Source of the DNA: Lunularia cruciata
Taxonomy: Eukaryota; Streptophyta; Marchantiopsida; Lunulariales; Lunulariaceae
Direction of reading: 5' to 3'
DNA length: 64,000 nt
Assembly (NCBI GenBank): GCA_948567375.1
Contig: OX419755.1
Location: 36,523,001-36,587,000 of the forward strand
Numbering within the stretch: the first letter of the stretch is position 1; the number at the start of each line of letters is the position of its first letter. The position numbers and the translations under genes were made by a program. This document shows positions 22,006-34,410 of the stretch, piece by piece. Under the pieces are notes generated by a model. The model saw nothing but the letters and a program-made list of their open reading frames with translations, made no database searches and had not been told where the DNA came from.

Positions 22006-23600
22006 TTAGTTCATCACTTTGTTACACCATGTGGAAGAAGAAAGACTGTAGTGTAGATCTGAAAGTCTTTCTGGCCTAGAAGTGAGTAAATCTGATGTCA
22101 TGTCTAGAGTAGGACAATATATTGAAAGCATAGTGTTATTTTCAGCTAATGGTATGATAAAGTGATAATGCAATGTTATATGCTTTGTAGTGGTCAACTA
22201 GAGCAAGGGTGCTTAATAGTGTCAACCAAAGCAAGTGCATTCTGATTTTTACAAATTATAAGAGTAGGATCTGAAGTGTCAATTTTGAGGCTCTCAAGGA
22301 CTCTAGAAACCACATGGCTACAAAAGAAGCAATAGCCAATGCAATATATTGTGCTTTAGTAGATGATAAAGTAGAGGTATTTGGTTTGGTGGAACTCCAA
22401 CTGATTTCTCCTTGCAAACAAATAAAACAATAGCCAAACGTAGATCAATCTCACCTGCCCAATCAGCATCACTATAGCCAAAACGAGATTGTTGATACTC
22501 CAAATAGTAGTCGATGGTACCCTCAAGGTAGTTCAAAAGTATGCTTAACACCTTCAACATAAGTAAGGCATGGATTTGCCATAAATTCAGCAAGCATACT
22601 CACAAGAAAGGACAAATAAGGCTATGTACTGCAGTTTGCCCAAAGGAGTGAGCCCACAACATTAGCAAAAGGATAATTTGCACACTTAGCTTAATCTGCA
22701 TGTGTAATGGGACAATCTTGAGCTAATAGTTGGGTTCTTGGGATCATGGGAGTAGAAGTTGGTTGACAAGACTAGAAACTAAATTCTACTAGCTTTGCTT
22801 CACATAAAGACTTTGAGTAATTTTGATCTAGCCTTCTTGCATGGCTCAAGTGACTTATAGGCTTAAGCAATGGTGGATTTCACCAAAATCAGTGATAGCA
22901 AAGAGTGCATATAGTTTGGATTTAACACTTTTGAGCATAGGCAAGCTACTACAAGCAATTAATGTACCATCAAAGTAGAGGGCTAATATTGCTATATCAT
23001 GTCCTTGATACGTATAATACATGTTGCCATTGGTCTTGAACTTGGAAAATCCAAACAAAAAATAGATGATGATGTAGTACTACTCTTTAGGGAACTACTT
23101 CAATCCATAGAGTGGCTTGAGAAGTTTTCACACTAGGTTGGGTGTAGGTGGTGTGACTCCTTTGGGAGTAGTCATGTAGATTTCTTCAATAAGAATGCCA
23201 TTAAAAATGCTGTTTTTTCTTCCATTTGATGAACATGAAGATTCTATTGTGCTGTTAGGACCACATTCAGTCAAATTAATTGAATATAGGTGGTTGGTGA
23301 AAAGGTATCCATATAGTCAAGACCATGATACATGGTCTACCTATTGCTTCTAGCAACTAAATAAGCTTTACACCTATCAATAGTTTTATCATGTTTAAGT
23401 TTGAGCTTAAACAACCTTTTGCATGTAATAGGCCAATGTTTAGCGGGTAAGGTAGTGAGCTTCCACACACCATTTATGGAATGAGAGTTCAGTTCATCAT
23501 CAATGGCCTTAAGCCAATGAGTTGCTTCAAGTACTTGAGTGCTTGGATGTATGTTTTTTCCAAAGGACAATTGGTGTTCCAAAGGAAAATTAGTGTCAAT
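22006..23600 (-). pseudogene. Copia-B reverse transcriptase and RNase H (decayed)
   Basis: On the minus strand: the N-terminal RT region (AIDDELNSHSINGVW and RCKAYLVAR, 23,337-23,582), central RT (IAILALYFDGTLIA, 22,855-23,058, with FDGT where copia has YVDD), then RNase H (YLEGTIDYYLEYQ and GYSDADWAGE, 22,318-22,593) and the copia C-terminal motif (TKHITLHYHFI, then YCPTLDM, 22,006-22,197). Frames change repeatedly. This is the distal half of a copia polyprotein whose integrase is at 25,000-26,160, beyond an inserted solo LTR. Confidence 0.85.
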
Positions 23601-24251
23601 AAATAAAGCTTTCTTTTCATTCTTCCATTATCTAAGGAGTAGGACAAAAGTATCCTATCCTTTATCAATTGCTCTTGGTAGAGGTACTCCTTTGGTGAGA
23701 TCATCAGATCACTTGGGTGTTGGTAGTGGATGAGGAGTTGATTCCAAGAACTCTATAGGCTTGTCTTCTTCCTCTTCTTTCATCTTGAGGCATGGGAGAA
23801 AGATTTGAGTCACTTCTTTGCTAAAATGTATTTGAAAATTTCTGAACTTGGTTTTGAGAGACAAGCACATGGAAGTCAATCTCTTGGAAAAAGGTCATGC
23901 TCTTGATAGCCTAGGGGACCTTGAGTGGCTCCCTTGATGGCCTATTAATTTGAGGCCAAACTTAGTGTCATAATATTGAGTTGTAGTAGGTGACTATGGT
24001 GATAGTGAGGTACTAGGTTCCTCAATATCAACATTATACATGGGTGGAAAATCATCATGACTAGTGGGTGAAGTAGGCACATGATTATAAAGCTGTGAAA
24101 AGTGCTGCACAAACTAAGATGGTAATTGGGTAATTGTAGGAGATTGAGTAGTATTTGGTATAGTTAATGGTGAGGTGGTGAATTGTTGTGGAGTTCTTTG
24201 AGTGATGGGATAAGATTGACTACCTTGTGAGGAAGGTTGACCAGAAAGGAC
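23601..24251 (-). pseudogene. Copia-B integrase/RT linker (decayed)
   Basis: Position between integrase and RT implies the low-conservation linker of copia pol. I see no diagnostic motif here. It ends where a solo LTR has inserted. Confidence 0.4.
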
Positions 24252-24943
24252 TGTAACACCCATTTGTGCATGTGTGTAGTATTGTGATATATAGCTTGGT
24301 ATTACAAGTACTTGAGAGATATGATTTATATAGAGATAAATGATGGTTCTACATTAGTCATGATTAGTTCAAGTTAGTCAGAACTAAGATAGAGGGGAAC
24401 TTACTTTAGATGAAGTAGAAAAGATGAGCACCACTATTTTGGATTCTTGTGTGTTGACTTGGTATTATTCCTAGGTGTTTGACTTTGAGGAAAGATGTGA
24501 GAACTCTTGGGCCCACAAGCCTTTTTGCTTTGGATTCTTCTATAGTCCAAGGATAACCCATGTGAAGGAATCCTTGACTTAGTGGTTGGATCAAGATAAG
24601 ACCACATGCTTAGGGGAATATGCCCATGTGAATGGATATTCCTTTCTACTTTTTGACTTGACTTGACTTTTAGTCTAGTAACTTTAGTTACTACGGTAAT
24701 TAGTAACTTTAGTGTGTAACTATTTCACAAGTATATAAACAAGGGGTGAGGAGGTACTCATCATCCTTTCATTTGCAACTATCTCTCTCTCATTGAGTTC
24801 TCTAGTGAGCAATGTCTTGAGTCTTGGAGTGTTAGCCTTGGAGAAGTATGATGGAGTTGGGGTTCCTTGCCTTCTTAGTCCATGGTGCGCTACCATAATA
24901 GCCATCAGAGGTTCATCTTGAGTGAGAGACAGGCCGGCTCACA
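24252..24943 (+). repeat. Solo LTR of the element 2 family
   Basis: This runs TGTAACACCC to GGCTCACA, 692 bp, homologous along its full length to both LTRs of element 2 and in the opposite genomic orientation. No internal sequence flanks it, so it is a solo LTR left by recombination between two LTRs. It interrupts copia-B. The flanks (aggac and gggca) do not give a clear target-site duplication. Confidence 0.88.
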
Positions 24944-26160
24944 GGGCAACAATGGCTGGTTGATTAATAAGTGACTTGTGCAATGGTGCAATAATGATAG
25001 TTTGTGCTCATTGAGATGGAGAACTTGTTTTGTGCTAAAATGTCGATTCCTCTTGAAGTGCTTTATCAATTGGACTGCTTGGGTGAGGGAGTGAAATATA
25101 ATTTAGCAATAACTCCTCCTCAATCCAAACATCTCTTCAGGCAAAGGTCAGGCCATCAGATAGTCTTTGCAGCTTATAGCTTTTGATCTCAAGGTCATAC
25201 CCAAGCATAATGCACTCAATATACCAATCATCCAATTTTGTATGGAGTTTAGCATGATTTTTGCATATGCCTTGCAACCAAAAACTTTAGGGCCTTGAAG
25301 TTAAGCTTTTGATTATGCCTAACTCAAATGGCTCGGGCTATCACTAAAATCAAGGCCATCTTTAAAGACACTTAGTGATGGTTTTTTTCATCTATTTTCC
25401 AGGTAAGTAGCAAACTTAATTGCCTCATCCCATTAGGGCATGGTCAATTTTGCTTCATAGAGCATGCAACATCACATAATGTATAATTTTATGCTCAACA
25501 ACTCTATTTTATTGTGGTGTATAAGCAATAGTGAGTTGCAATTGAATGCCATGATATACAAGATATGCATCAAAGTTACTTAATGCATTCTCCTCCTTGA
25601 TCTGAGATCTGAGCAAAGAGTCTTGAGTTTCTATCATGTTTGGACTTCTGCCCAGATATTGTACTTTTTGAAGGCATCAAAGCAATCACTCTTCTAATTG
25701 AAGAGTTAAACTTTCGTATACAAAGAGTAATCACCAATGAATGTAATAAAATACTCAAATCCACAAAGTGAATGTGGTTGTGGAAATACAACCAATGAGA
25801 CACTATGTATTAGTTCCAAGTAGCATAGAATTTAGCTTGATGTGGAAATCTAGTTTATGGTTGTTTGCCATGTAAACAAGTAAAACATGTATGTAATTGT
25901 GTATGGTGAATATTAAGTCCATATAATGTGCCTTGAAGTGTTAACTCCTTGATTTGATTTAGGCCAATGTGGCCTAAACTTGTATGCCACAAGTGAGCAA
26001 TTTTTTCTAAATATGATAAATGCACTTGTGATGTTAGATATAATTTTTTAAATTGTGGACTATGGTATATAGTGATTGGTTGACTATAATTATGTTGGGA
26101 TTGGTTGAGTACAATGTGGTAACCATTACCACTTTTTCCACCTAAGAACAATTGTTAGAT
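24944..26160 (-). pseudogene. Copia-B integrase with GAG-pre-integrase domain (decayed)
   Basis: The minus strand at 25,855-26,151 encodes the GAG-pre-integrase zinc domain LWHTSLGHIGLNQI, then CFTCLHGKQ (H, H, C, C). Downstream at 25,576-25,803 the integrase core is suggested by SDQGGECIK near 25,585, corresponding to the second catalytic Asp. The rest is frame-shifted. It joins the RT/RNase H half at 22,006-23,600 once the solo LTR is set aside. Confidence 0.75.
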
Positions 26161-28629
26161 GGGTAGGGTCTACATTGAATGACCTAATGGTTTCCATAAT
26201 TGTTTCTCAATACAATTTAACTATTTGTAAGAGTTGACAAAGAGATGGTTTTAGTGTTAGAGCCCAATAGCTCTCATATGATTTGGTTGGTGATTGATCT
26301 ATATTGGAAGATACATTGTCATGTTATGGTTTGTATAGCCAGTGAAAGAGTAGTTTAGTGCAGTTTATCTCCATATTATTGGAGTAGATTGTACAAGATT
26401 CCCATGGTTGAGCTATTGCCATGTGAGAAATTTATGTATATTTAATTGATTGGCCATGTGGATTATAATCTTTTTTTCTTTGAGGACTTTGATGTATATA
26501 GATGCTGGAGATTTGATAGACTAGTGTATTTTAGTTCTAGGAGTCTCAAGTGGGAGAACCCTAGTGTAGGAGTTAGAGTGTCTACCACTCCCAAATTCTT
26601 TTCTCATCAAGCTTCAGATTTTGCACCGTGATTACTTTTGAGCTTTGATGGTAGCATATTTTGGGCCTATATTTATGGTGTTAGTGATGGAAAACCCGGT
26701 TCCTATTGTCCTTCATGTGCTTACTTATGGATAGGTCTAGGACTTGATAATTGATGTGCTCTTGTAGAAGCAGAAGTACTTACTTTTGTTCAAGGCTTTA
26801 AGGTGGAGTTGTGAGGTCCATGTGTCAAAAGAAGAGAATGCTAAATGATAAAATAGTAAGAATTGAATCCCAATAGGAGAAGTTGGGATTTTTGATATTT
26901 TGGAAGAGTTTGGGGAAAAAATTTGAGGATAGAAGACATAGAGATTGGAGAGAGAAGCTAATAAGTTATGGTTTGGAGACAAAAAAAACAAGGGATTTAA
27001 GTAGATTTTGAGTGTGTTAGGATCAATTGAAGCAAAGTGGGTCAAATTCATACCCAAATAAAAATACTAGAGGATTTTAAGAGTTTTACTATACTTTTTC
27101 ATGATTTGTTAGTGGGTTAAAGAGAAGGCAAAGTGCTTATTGTGCTAAGCTCAAAAAATTATATGTTTGAGTCAATATCAAATTTGATCTGATTGATGAA
27201 GTTGGAGCAATGGAAATCAAATTCTTGAGGAGAAGATTATCATCATGTTGGGATTTTGGTTGCTTCTCAAGCTCTGGTTCAAATCAGGCTATGAAAATTT
27301 CCAATATTGTTTGTGATTAGGTCTTGCACCTTTATGAAAAAATTTCAAGTGAGTTGTTCCTCAAGTAAAGAATTCAAGGTCTTGGATCAAATATACTTGG
27401 GTTGATAGACCCTAGCTTGGGAAATTGATCCATATCTAGGGATTGGGATTGGATTAAGAATTCAAAGTATACAAAGGTTTATATAGAGGTTAAATCAACT
27501 ATGATGTTAAATTTGGTTGCCTTAAGGTTTATTGAGAGTGAAAGCTAATACAAAAAACTCTACTAAGAATATTGTTGTAAGCTTGGTGGAGCATTTCTAC
27601 CTCCAATCACAATTGAATGCAAATTCTCCTATTTGTTACTATGATTGAAGAATTTAGGTCTTTTTTAGTGTTTGTGAGGATTATGTGTATGTTTGAGCTA
27701 GAAATCTGATGAAGTCTGCCAAAAATCAGGAGCAAACCCTTAATTAGAGATTTTGAAATTAAAGTTAAAACTATAGAAACCCACCCAAGTTTGAGATCTT
27801 GTCAAAGGAGTTGTACTTGTTAGATTGAAGCATACTTTATATCATTGATGATTTCATCTCCAAGGATTTCTATTGAGTCATAGAACATCCAAATGAATGC
27901 TATAGAAAATTTTCTATTCCCATTTGAGTCTTACAAAGATTTTCCCGTCAAAAAGACATTAAACTTCTTTACTTGGAGTACAAATTAAATGTAAATTTGG
28001 AGTATATATTGGGTGCAACGTGGAGTACAGATTGAAGTCGACTTTGGATAGAGCAAGGATGCTTTGAAGCTCATTTCCACTAAAAGCATAGAAGGCTTTG
28101 CTAAAATTCTTATGCTTGGATCTTCTCCATGGTTGTATGCTTGATTGTATGCCTAATTGGCTTGGATTGATATGCTATGCTTAGGTTCTTTGCTTCAAGG
28201 TGTGTTGTGTATGATGTCATCACTTCTAATTGTGGTAGCTAGTAAACAAGTAGTGCATGTTATGATGATAGGTTAGATTGCATGTTGTTCTCTCTACCCA
28301 ATAGAAGGAATGCAAAAAACAAGATTAGAAGGTTATGGTGATTGGGCAAAAAACCAACCTCAAACTATTAATGTCAAGTCTACACACAAAATATGATCTA
28401 TAAGCTCCATAGCTAGCACCTATTGAGTTCCTAGAGAGAGAAAGGAAAAGTACAATAACATGATTGCTCTAGGTCTTGCTTCAATTTGCTGGTTCTTGGC
28501 CTTGTAGTGATCCATAATGATGGCCATTTGGGCTTAGAAAAATGGCTGTGGTAGTGCTTGCCATGTGGATGGGAATACAAAGGATTCTATGCTGATTGTA
28601 AGTATTTTTCCACTTTGTTGTAGGTGTTT
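26161..28629. other. Unassigned AT-rich spacer
   Basis: I find no long open frame and no recognisable domain. A stretch near 27,135-27,180 (GTGCTAAGC, then TTTGAGTCAAT) weakly resembles tRNA-derived box sequences. The gag and 5' LTR of copia-B would be expected near 26,160 upward but I cannot identify them. Confidence 0.35.
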
Positions 28630-29330
28630 GCTCATATTGCTATCATTGGTAAGTGCATAACCATGCTCAAGGATCTAGAGCTTGTATGATTTTCCAAGTA
28701 AGTATAATTGTTGTTGCATGGGGCATTTAGATATAAAAATATTATCTTTGTTAAGTAGTCTACTTTGATCTTGAATGAAGATGCTACTTCTAAGTTTGTC
28801 AAATTGTCTAGTGTTGAAGAAAATTTTGTATAAGAGGACTTGAAGTAATTCATATAAAGTCAAGATCTCATTGTTATGTAGTCTTATTTATAGAGTCTCT
28901 TTTTGCAAGATAGGAAGCAACATATTTGTCTCCTAGAAATTCATATTTTTTCAATTTTTTCAATTTTTTTTTTCATTTTTCAGCAACAACCCTTGGCAGA
29001 AAGGATTCCGCCAAGGATTGATAATCCAAGAAATCCTCTTGTGCAAATGCAAGGTTTTGAATGGCTCTTGTGTCCATAAACAACAGTGAGTTGGCTCTTG
29101 CACCTTGATTAGGTCACTTAGTCAAACATTAGGCATGGGTAATAAACGCATAACCTTGGCAGCCTTGGTGATTGCCAATCTTCTTATGAAATGTGGAATT
29201 CTCTTGAATTTGTGCAATTTGAACAAAGTTGGTAGCCTTTTTGCTCCTTGGGCAATCAAAGACTCAATGGCCAAAATATTTACACCTTGAGCATTGTCCT
29301 AAGGGCTTCTTTGAATGTTTGAATGTCTAG
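28630..29330 (-). pseudogene. Retrotransposon gag-like fragment with CCHC knuckle
   Basis: On the minus strand near 29,245-29,295 the frame reads CSRCKYFGH, a stop codon, then VFDCPRSKK: a CX2CX4HX4C zinc knuckle with one nonsense change. A Gln/Asn-rich, His-containing stretch follows. Short open pieces continue at 28,632-28,863 without recognisable domains. It is most likely a decayed gag, probably of a copia element. No RT is seen next to it. Confidence 0.45.
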
Positions 29331-30539
29331 ATCCATGTTCATTTTGTCCTTGTGGTTTCTTGATTTGAAACAATGGGTTGCACTTTGTGTTTGGAAGCCT
29401 TGCTTACTAATCCACAAAGCACGGGTCTCAAAAAATCAGCCTCTCATGCATGTCTCTTCTTGTAGGAAGATGGTGATAGCAACTTGCAATGTGGTGGTCT
29501 GTTGGGACTAAAGAGTGCATATTATAGTATCAAATTGAGAAGGCATTGACTTCATCAAAGCCATGACCTCCTCCTCTAATGATGTTGTCATCCTTGCAAG
29601 TTTCATTTGTTGCACTTGATTTTTTGAATTAGTGCAAGTGTTGGGTAAATATTTTGCCTACTTTCATTTTTAATGTGTGCATTGTGTTTGTTCTACATGT
29701 GAAGGTCATATAGTTTCATGAGTGGAAACAATAGGATGGGTGGGTGGGTGGTTTTGGCCTTAGCCTAAGGCCAAATTTTTAGACAATGATGTTGTGTTTA
29801 GTGCTCGCCTTCTATTGTGCTCTAGATGCTATCCTAGTTTAATTTTGCTATCATACCATATGAAAATTGAGAGAAAGTGAAAGAGCTCATGTTCTTTTCA
29901 AAATGTGCCATAGTTAAAGGTTAGAAATTCTTGAGCCCTAGCTGGGGCAAAGGTAATACATAAGCAGCACGGTAACTGCACCCTGAGAAAGGTCATAAGT
30001 TTTGAAAAAATTTAATGAAGAGGCACTATGGTAATGTAAGCTTTAGATACTTTGAAGTATGCATTAAGCTATTTCCAACACCAAAATCACTAGAAAATAG
30101 TAAAAAGTACCATGCTTGATATCATGTGTGATGAATCAAAATCTTTGCAACAACCTAAGAAAGAGCTATATGTATTTATTTCATTTATTTGGAAATCATT
30201 CTCTTACAACTATCATTGATACAACTACAATCAAAGCCAAGAGAAGTGATATCTTGATTGGCAAAAGAGTAGTAGATACTTATCATCAGTATGTCACAAA
30301 GGTAGAATAGCTCACAACATTCATTCAAAAGCTAACATATATTTGACCATTTATACTAATTTTAAGGATTATGTACACTTCACTTGGGTAATTATGAAAA
30401 CTTTGAGTCAAAAATACTAGTCATTGGCAATTACATTTATAGGTGATTTGATGTTATGGAGTAATTAAGATAGAGAAGATGAACTAGTAGTACACATGTA
30501 TTTTTCTCATTTTTTTATCCATCTTGTAATTATGTGCAA
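29331..30539. other. Unassigned spacer
   Basis: Short frames only, with a ggtgggtgggtgg run near 29,738. I see nothing assignable. Confidence 0.3.
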
Positions 30540-31065
30540 GAGTATGTTTGCACACACTCTTTGTGTTGCTCTCTAATTTTTTGCTAGCCAAGTTCACCCA
30601 ACTTTGCTTTAAAGTTATTGTCCAGATTGATGTTGCTACTATTTATATCATGGTAGATCACCAACTTTGTCAAGCCATTGTGCACACATTCCTAAGTTGC
30701 AAAGAATATAGGTGACAATCTTAGACCTTTGTTTCCAAGACAATGACTTGTTGCAAATGCCGCTAGTTGAAGTAGTGAACACAGCCTTGTCGAAGATCCT
30801 ATTGGGCATGAGCTCATAGATAGTAAGAGCCCGCCTTTCTTCTTGCAATAGGCCAAGAAGCTGAACAATGTTTTGATGCTGAAATCTTTGACTTAAATTC
30901 TAGTTCACCTTGGGATGACTCCTCCTTCAGTCTCTTGACTACCACTATAGTACCAACAAAATAGAGAATTCCTTGATAAATGATTCCAAACTTGCCCTCT
31001 CCCATTTGGACTGTTTGTTGAATCTATTGGTGGTTATGCTTATGTCATCAAAGCTAAATCTAACA
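30540..31065 (-). pseudogene. Receptor-like protein kinase fragment
   Basis: On the minus strand, from 31,065 downward, three frames in turn give a kinase N-lobe and part of the C-lobe: juxtamembrane FSFDDISITTNRFN; glycine loop GEGKFGIIYQG; Lys-containing VVVKRLKEESSQGE; HQNIVQLLGLLQEERR; YELMPN; LSWKQRSKI. After a short break, VIYHDINSSNINLDNNF aligns to the catalytic loop (HRD replaced by YHD) and AKLGELG to the Mg-binding loop (DFG replaced by ELG). The organisation matches plant cysteine-rich or LRR receptor-like kinases. Frame changes, stops and the altered HRD and DFG residues show a pseudogene. The extracellular part is not found upstream. This is the only host-gene-like sequence I recognise. 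Confidence 0.8.
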
Positions 31066-32349
31066 AATTAAATTTTGGATATGAAGGTCTATCCATTTGG
31101 ATTCTTGGCATGTAGAGTTTGAAAATTTCATTTCCAATGTGTGTAACCCCAAACACATGCAAGTAAAAAGTGCTATTGGGTAACTTTTATATAAATTGTG
31201 ACGGTTGAATCCTCTTGAGTAGCTAGTAACCATTTACAAGAAAAGACAACAATAGAAAATTCAAATCAAGAGAGGTATGGAGTGTGTGCTCTTTGTCAAA
31301 CAATGTATTGACAAGTTCAAACACCAAAATGTCTTGGACTTGATTTCAATCAGTCATCCAAAGGACCAAAAATGTCCAACAAACCACACGGACATGAACA
31401 TTGGCCTTGGGCTACCAGTTACCCTCAATGCTTTATTGGAGCATATTGATGCCTCAAGTATTCAATCTCAATGAAAGGTGATTCTTTTTAACATTACCTT
31501 ATCTTTAATTGATTATGAAAGTTTGATTCCATCTTTGTCTTAGATAGTTGATATATATCACTTTGCTTACTACTTGGCAAGCTCTCATGAACAATATTTG
31601 ACAACCTTGCACTCAAGCACTCAATCAGATGAAGGGATAATTCCCATCAACCCACTCTTTGCATTGGAAGTATTTTTATCACCTTACTCCCAAGCTCCCA
31701 AGCTCCTTTTAGCATGCCCTTAGTGTTTCCAGAAAGTAGATATAGAAAATACACAAAAAAGAAATGTAATCTGAAAGGTAATATCGAAGGAGATCCTTAC
31801 AATATTACCCTGAAAGGATATGATATTCTTGAGGTGACTAGCAAAATCTTGATCGTGTGTCTTCTCCACATAAATTAATGCACTGTCCTTCATTTGTCTT
31901 AGAAGTGGCTAACAATCAAATTAAACACATTAAGCTACCTCTAAAGCTATGTCTGCCATTTCCACCAAGCTTTTCTCCTATACTTGATATATTCTTGCAT
32001 ATCCTTCTCTTATAAACTAAGAAAACTAAGAAAATAATAATAAAAAAAACTAATCGTACTACATATTTTCTTGCCTATACTTCTTACTAATAAGCAAACT
32101 AATCTTTGAGAATGCAATCTAGTACATATCAATCTTCCTGGTATTTAGCACTTATTAGCATCCTCTAGCATTGCTCTTAGTTATTTGCTTAATACATCTA
32201 TCTTCTTGATGTCTTATCTCTACTCATGATTTAAATCTTACATATAATTCTTAAGATTACCACCCTTCATGTTGCTTGTTTGCTTGCCTTTGTCTCCCTC
32301 TAAAGTAAGCAAATAGTTTTTTGCTCTTATTTTCTTCTCATTGAAGATT
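31066..32349. other. Unassigned spacer
   Basis: No recognisable coding sequence. The 65-codon plus-strand frame at 31,277-31,474 has no recognisable domain. A-rich runs occur near 32,025-32,050. Confidence 0.3.
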
Positions 32350-32810
32350 TAGTGTATATATACATTGCTAAAAAAACATACATTGCTATCAATGTCATAC
32401 AATATAGAAGCACTAACTCATGTAAGAAGTCACACCAGCTCTAAAGTGCCATAATAATCAGAAATTAGAATTACAATTCAATATACTTTGCCAATAGGCA
32501 CTAATTACATATCAAGCCATATCCACTCTAGCTCAACCACACCATAGTCAAGAGCTCAAAGACTCAACATAAAAAGGTGAGCTCTTTGGAGCTACATGTT
32601 GAAGTATACTCCAAGAAGCCAAGGAGCACATTCAATAGCACACTTGATGGTATAAAAATTGGCTCTAATGGTGCAATCAAAAGCCCTTATGTAATATCTA
32701 GCCACCACTAAGTAGCCTTGAGTAGTTATAGATATAATGGTGGTTGTCACTCTAGCATCCAAACAAACTAACTTTGGCACCACAAATAGTGTGATAATAA
32801 TTACTCTTGC
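32350..32810 (-). repeat. MT-family LTR remnant
   Basis: The plus strand starts with the complement of block A (gtatatatacattgct, then gctctaaagtgcca) and continues through the same central region as 40,700-41,150 (agctcaaagactcaac; cttggagctaca). The homology ends near 32,808, at the place where a second block A would begin. No internal MT sequence follows. Confidence 0.75.
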
Positions 32811-33409
32811 TACATTATGCTTTTTTTGATCCATCATCACAACAGTGAAGATATAAATGTGTACAAATATGATGCTTGGTTGAATGCCAAGCTAATTAAA
32901 AGCTCTTTTTTTTCTTTTGATTAGAAAAACCTATCCTAAGATATCCTTACTCAATCAAAAAAGATTACACTCATTGGAGAAACATAAGATATATAGAGTT
33001 TACTATCACTATCAATTCTTATCTTGGAAGCGATGTCCACAATTGAACACTCTCACAAATTATCTATTGAAGCACTATATAATTCATGATCATCTCTCAT
33101 CAATTACATCCTCCAAAATACTCTTGATAATATAATGTTTTGCTAGATCCCTTCATGGACCTTCATGTCTCTTTTAGAATATTTTTCCCTCCTATACTCA
33201 AGGCCTGCTCAAACCCTAGTTGCTTAAGCCACCTTAGTTATAAAAGCAAGGAGAGAAATAGGAGAATGGAAGATCGAAGTGAAAGATCACACTGGGACTT
33301 GTGAATGAAAGGAACTCCAACTGCCTAGTATGACCTTGGGCTTTGGTATTATAAGGAATATATAAGGTCCTTGAGAAGCTTCTTAAGAAGCCTCATAAAA
33401 GCTACCGTT
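32811..33409. other. Unassigned spacer
   Basis: Short frames and A/T runs. I see nothing assignable. Confidence 0.3.
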
Positions 33410-33600
33410 TTGGAGTGCAAACCAAGCTAACTAGGAAGCTTCTCAAAAATTTTCCTTCTAGAAGCTCCCTACTTGGCATGCAAGCTAAGCAAGTTGGGAA
33501 GCTTCCCAAGAAACTTCATTTTAAAAGCATCTACTTGGCATGCAAGCTAAGCTAACCAAGAATCTTCCTCCTAGAAGTCACCACTTGGTATGCACATGAC
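33410..33600. repeat. Short imperfect tandem repeat, about 62-bp unit
   Basis: Units starting TTGGAGTGCAA, TTGGCATGCAAGC, TTGGCATGCAAGC and TTGGTATGCAC begin at 33,410, 33,473, 33,535 and 33,585. Each contains an AGCTAA segment and a cttc/agaagc segment. The last full unit is shorter (50 bp). Confidence 0.65.
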
Positions 33601-34099
33601 CCGATACTTGGAAAATACCAAGTAGCTTCCTGCATCATTCTAGAATATTCTTATAATTCTTGGTTAATTTGATCTATTTTCTACTTTTTTAGTCTCAACT
33701 AACTCATTTGTAAATTCCATATTGTTATATATTCCCCCATTGCTAGTTGGTGATGTCCTCGTCACCATGGAAGCTTTAAAATCTTGGATAGCCTTTTGAT
33801 CATTCTAGAGATGAGAAAGAGGTTCCCAAGAGGTATTATGAATCCACATATGCTATATTAACTCCTCCTTTCTCTTACTCTATCTCAAAGAAAATTTCAA
33901 GATCTATTTGTCCCCTTCAAGTAACAAAGTATCCACTTCACAACTTCCCAATGTTGCTTCTTGGTATTTGCCATATATTGACTCACTATGCTTACTATAT
34001 AAGAGATGTTTGGTTAGGGTGCAAACCATGACATATATATATCTCCCAATAAGACTACCATAAGGAATGTTGGACATGCATTTGATGGACATTGTGCCA
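33601..34099. other. Unassigned spacer
   Basis: No recognisable coding sequence. This may include the far end of the copia-C 3' LTR. Confidence 0.3.
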
Positions 34100-34393
34100 A
34101 TGATATCTTGAAATGATTTTAATAAAAAACTCTAACACATTCCTATAGAATATTGGATACAAAACACTCTTTATTGCCAAATTATTTTTATAATAGGATT
34201 CCTACTCTTGTGAACCCTCAACCTTATCCTTTGGTATGGCTTATTTATACTCACAAGGTAAGATTGTACTTGCATATATCCCTATTTATGATCTAACTAG
34301 AAACACATTACTTATGGGTTTAATGTACTCTTAACCTAAGTATCACTTGGATTCCCATGCAATGGTATTATACTTATGGATTAATTCTACACT
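34100..34393 (-). repeat. Copia-C 3' LTR, partial
   Basis: On the minus strand a purine run GGAGGAAGAG (complement of about 34,394-34,405) precedes TGTAGAATTAAT, a plausible LTR start. A stretch near 34,190-34,230 (taataggattcctactcttgtg) is homologous to 38,800-38,825 next to the PBS at the other end. The outer boundary is not resolved. Confidence 0.5.
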
Positions 34394-34410
34394 CTTCCTC
34401 CACAAGGGGA

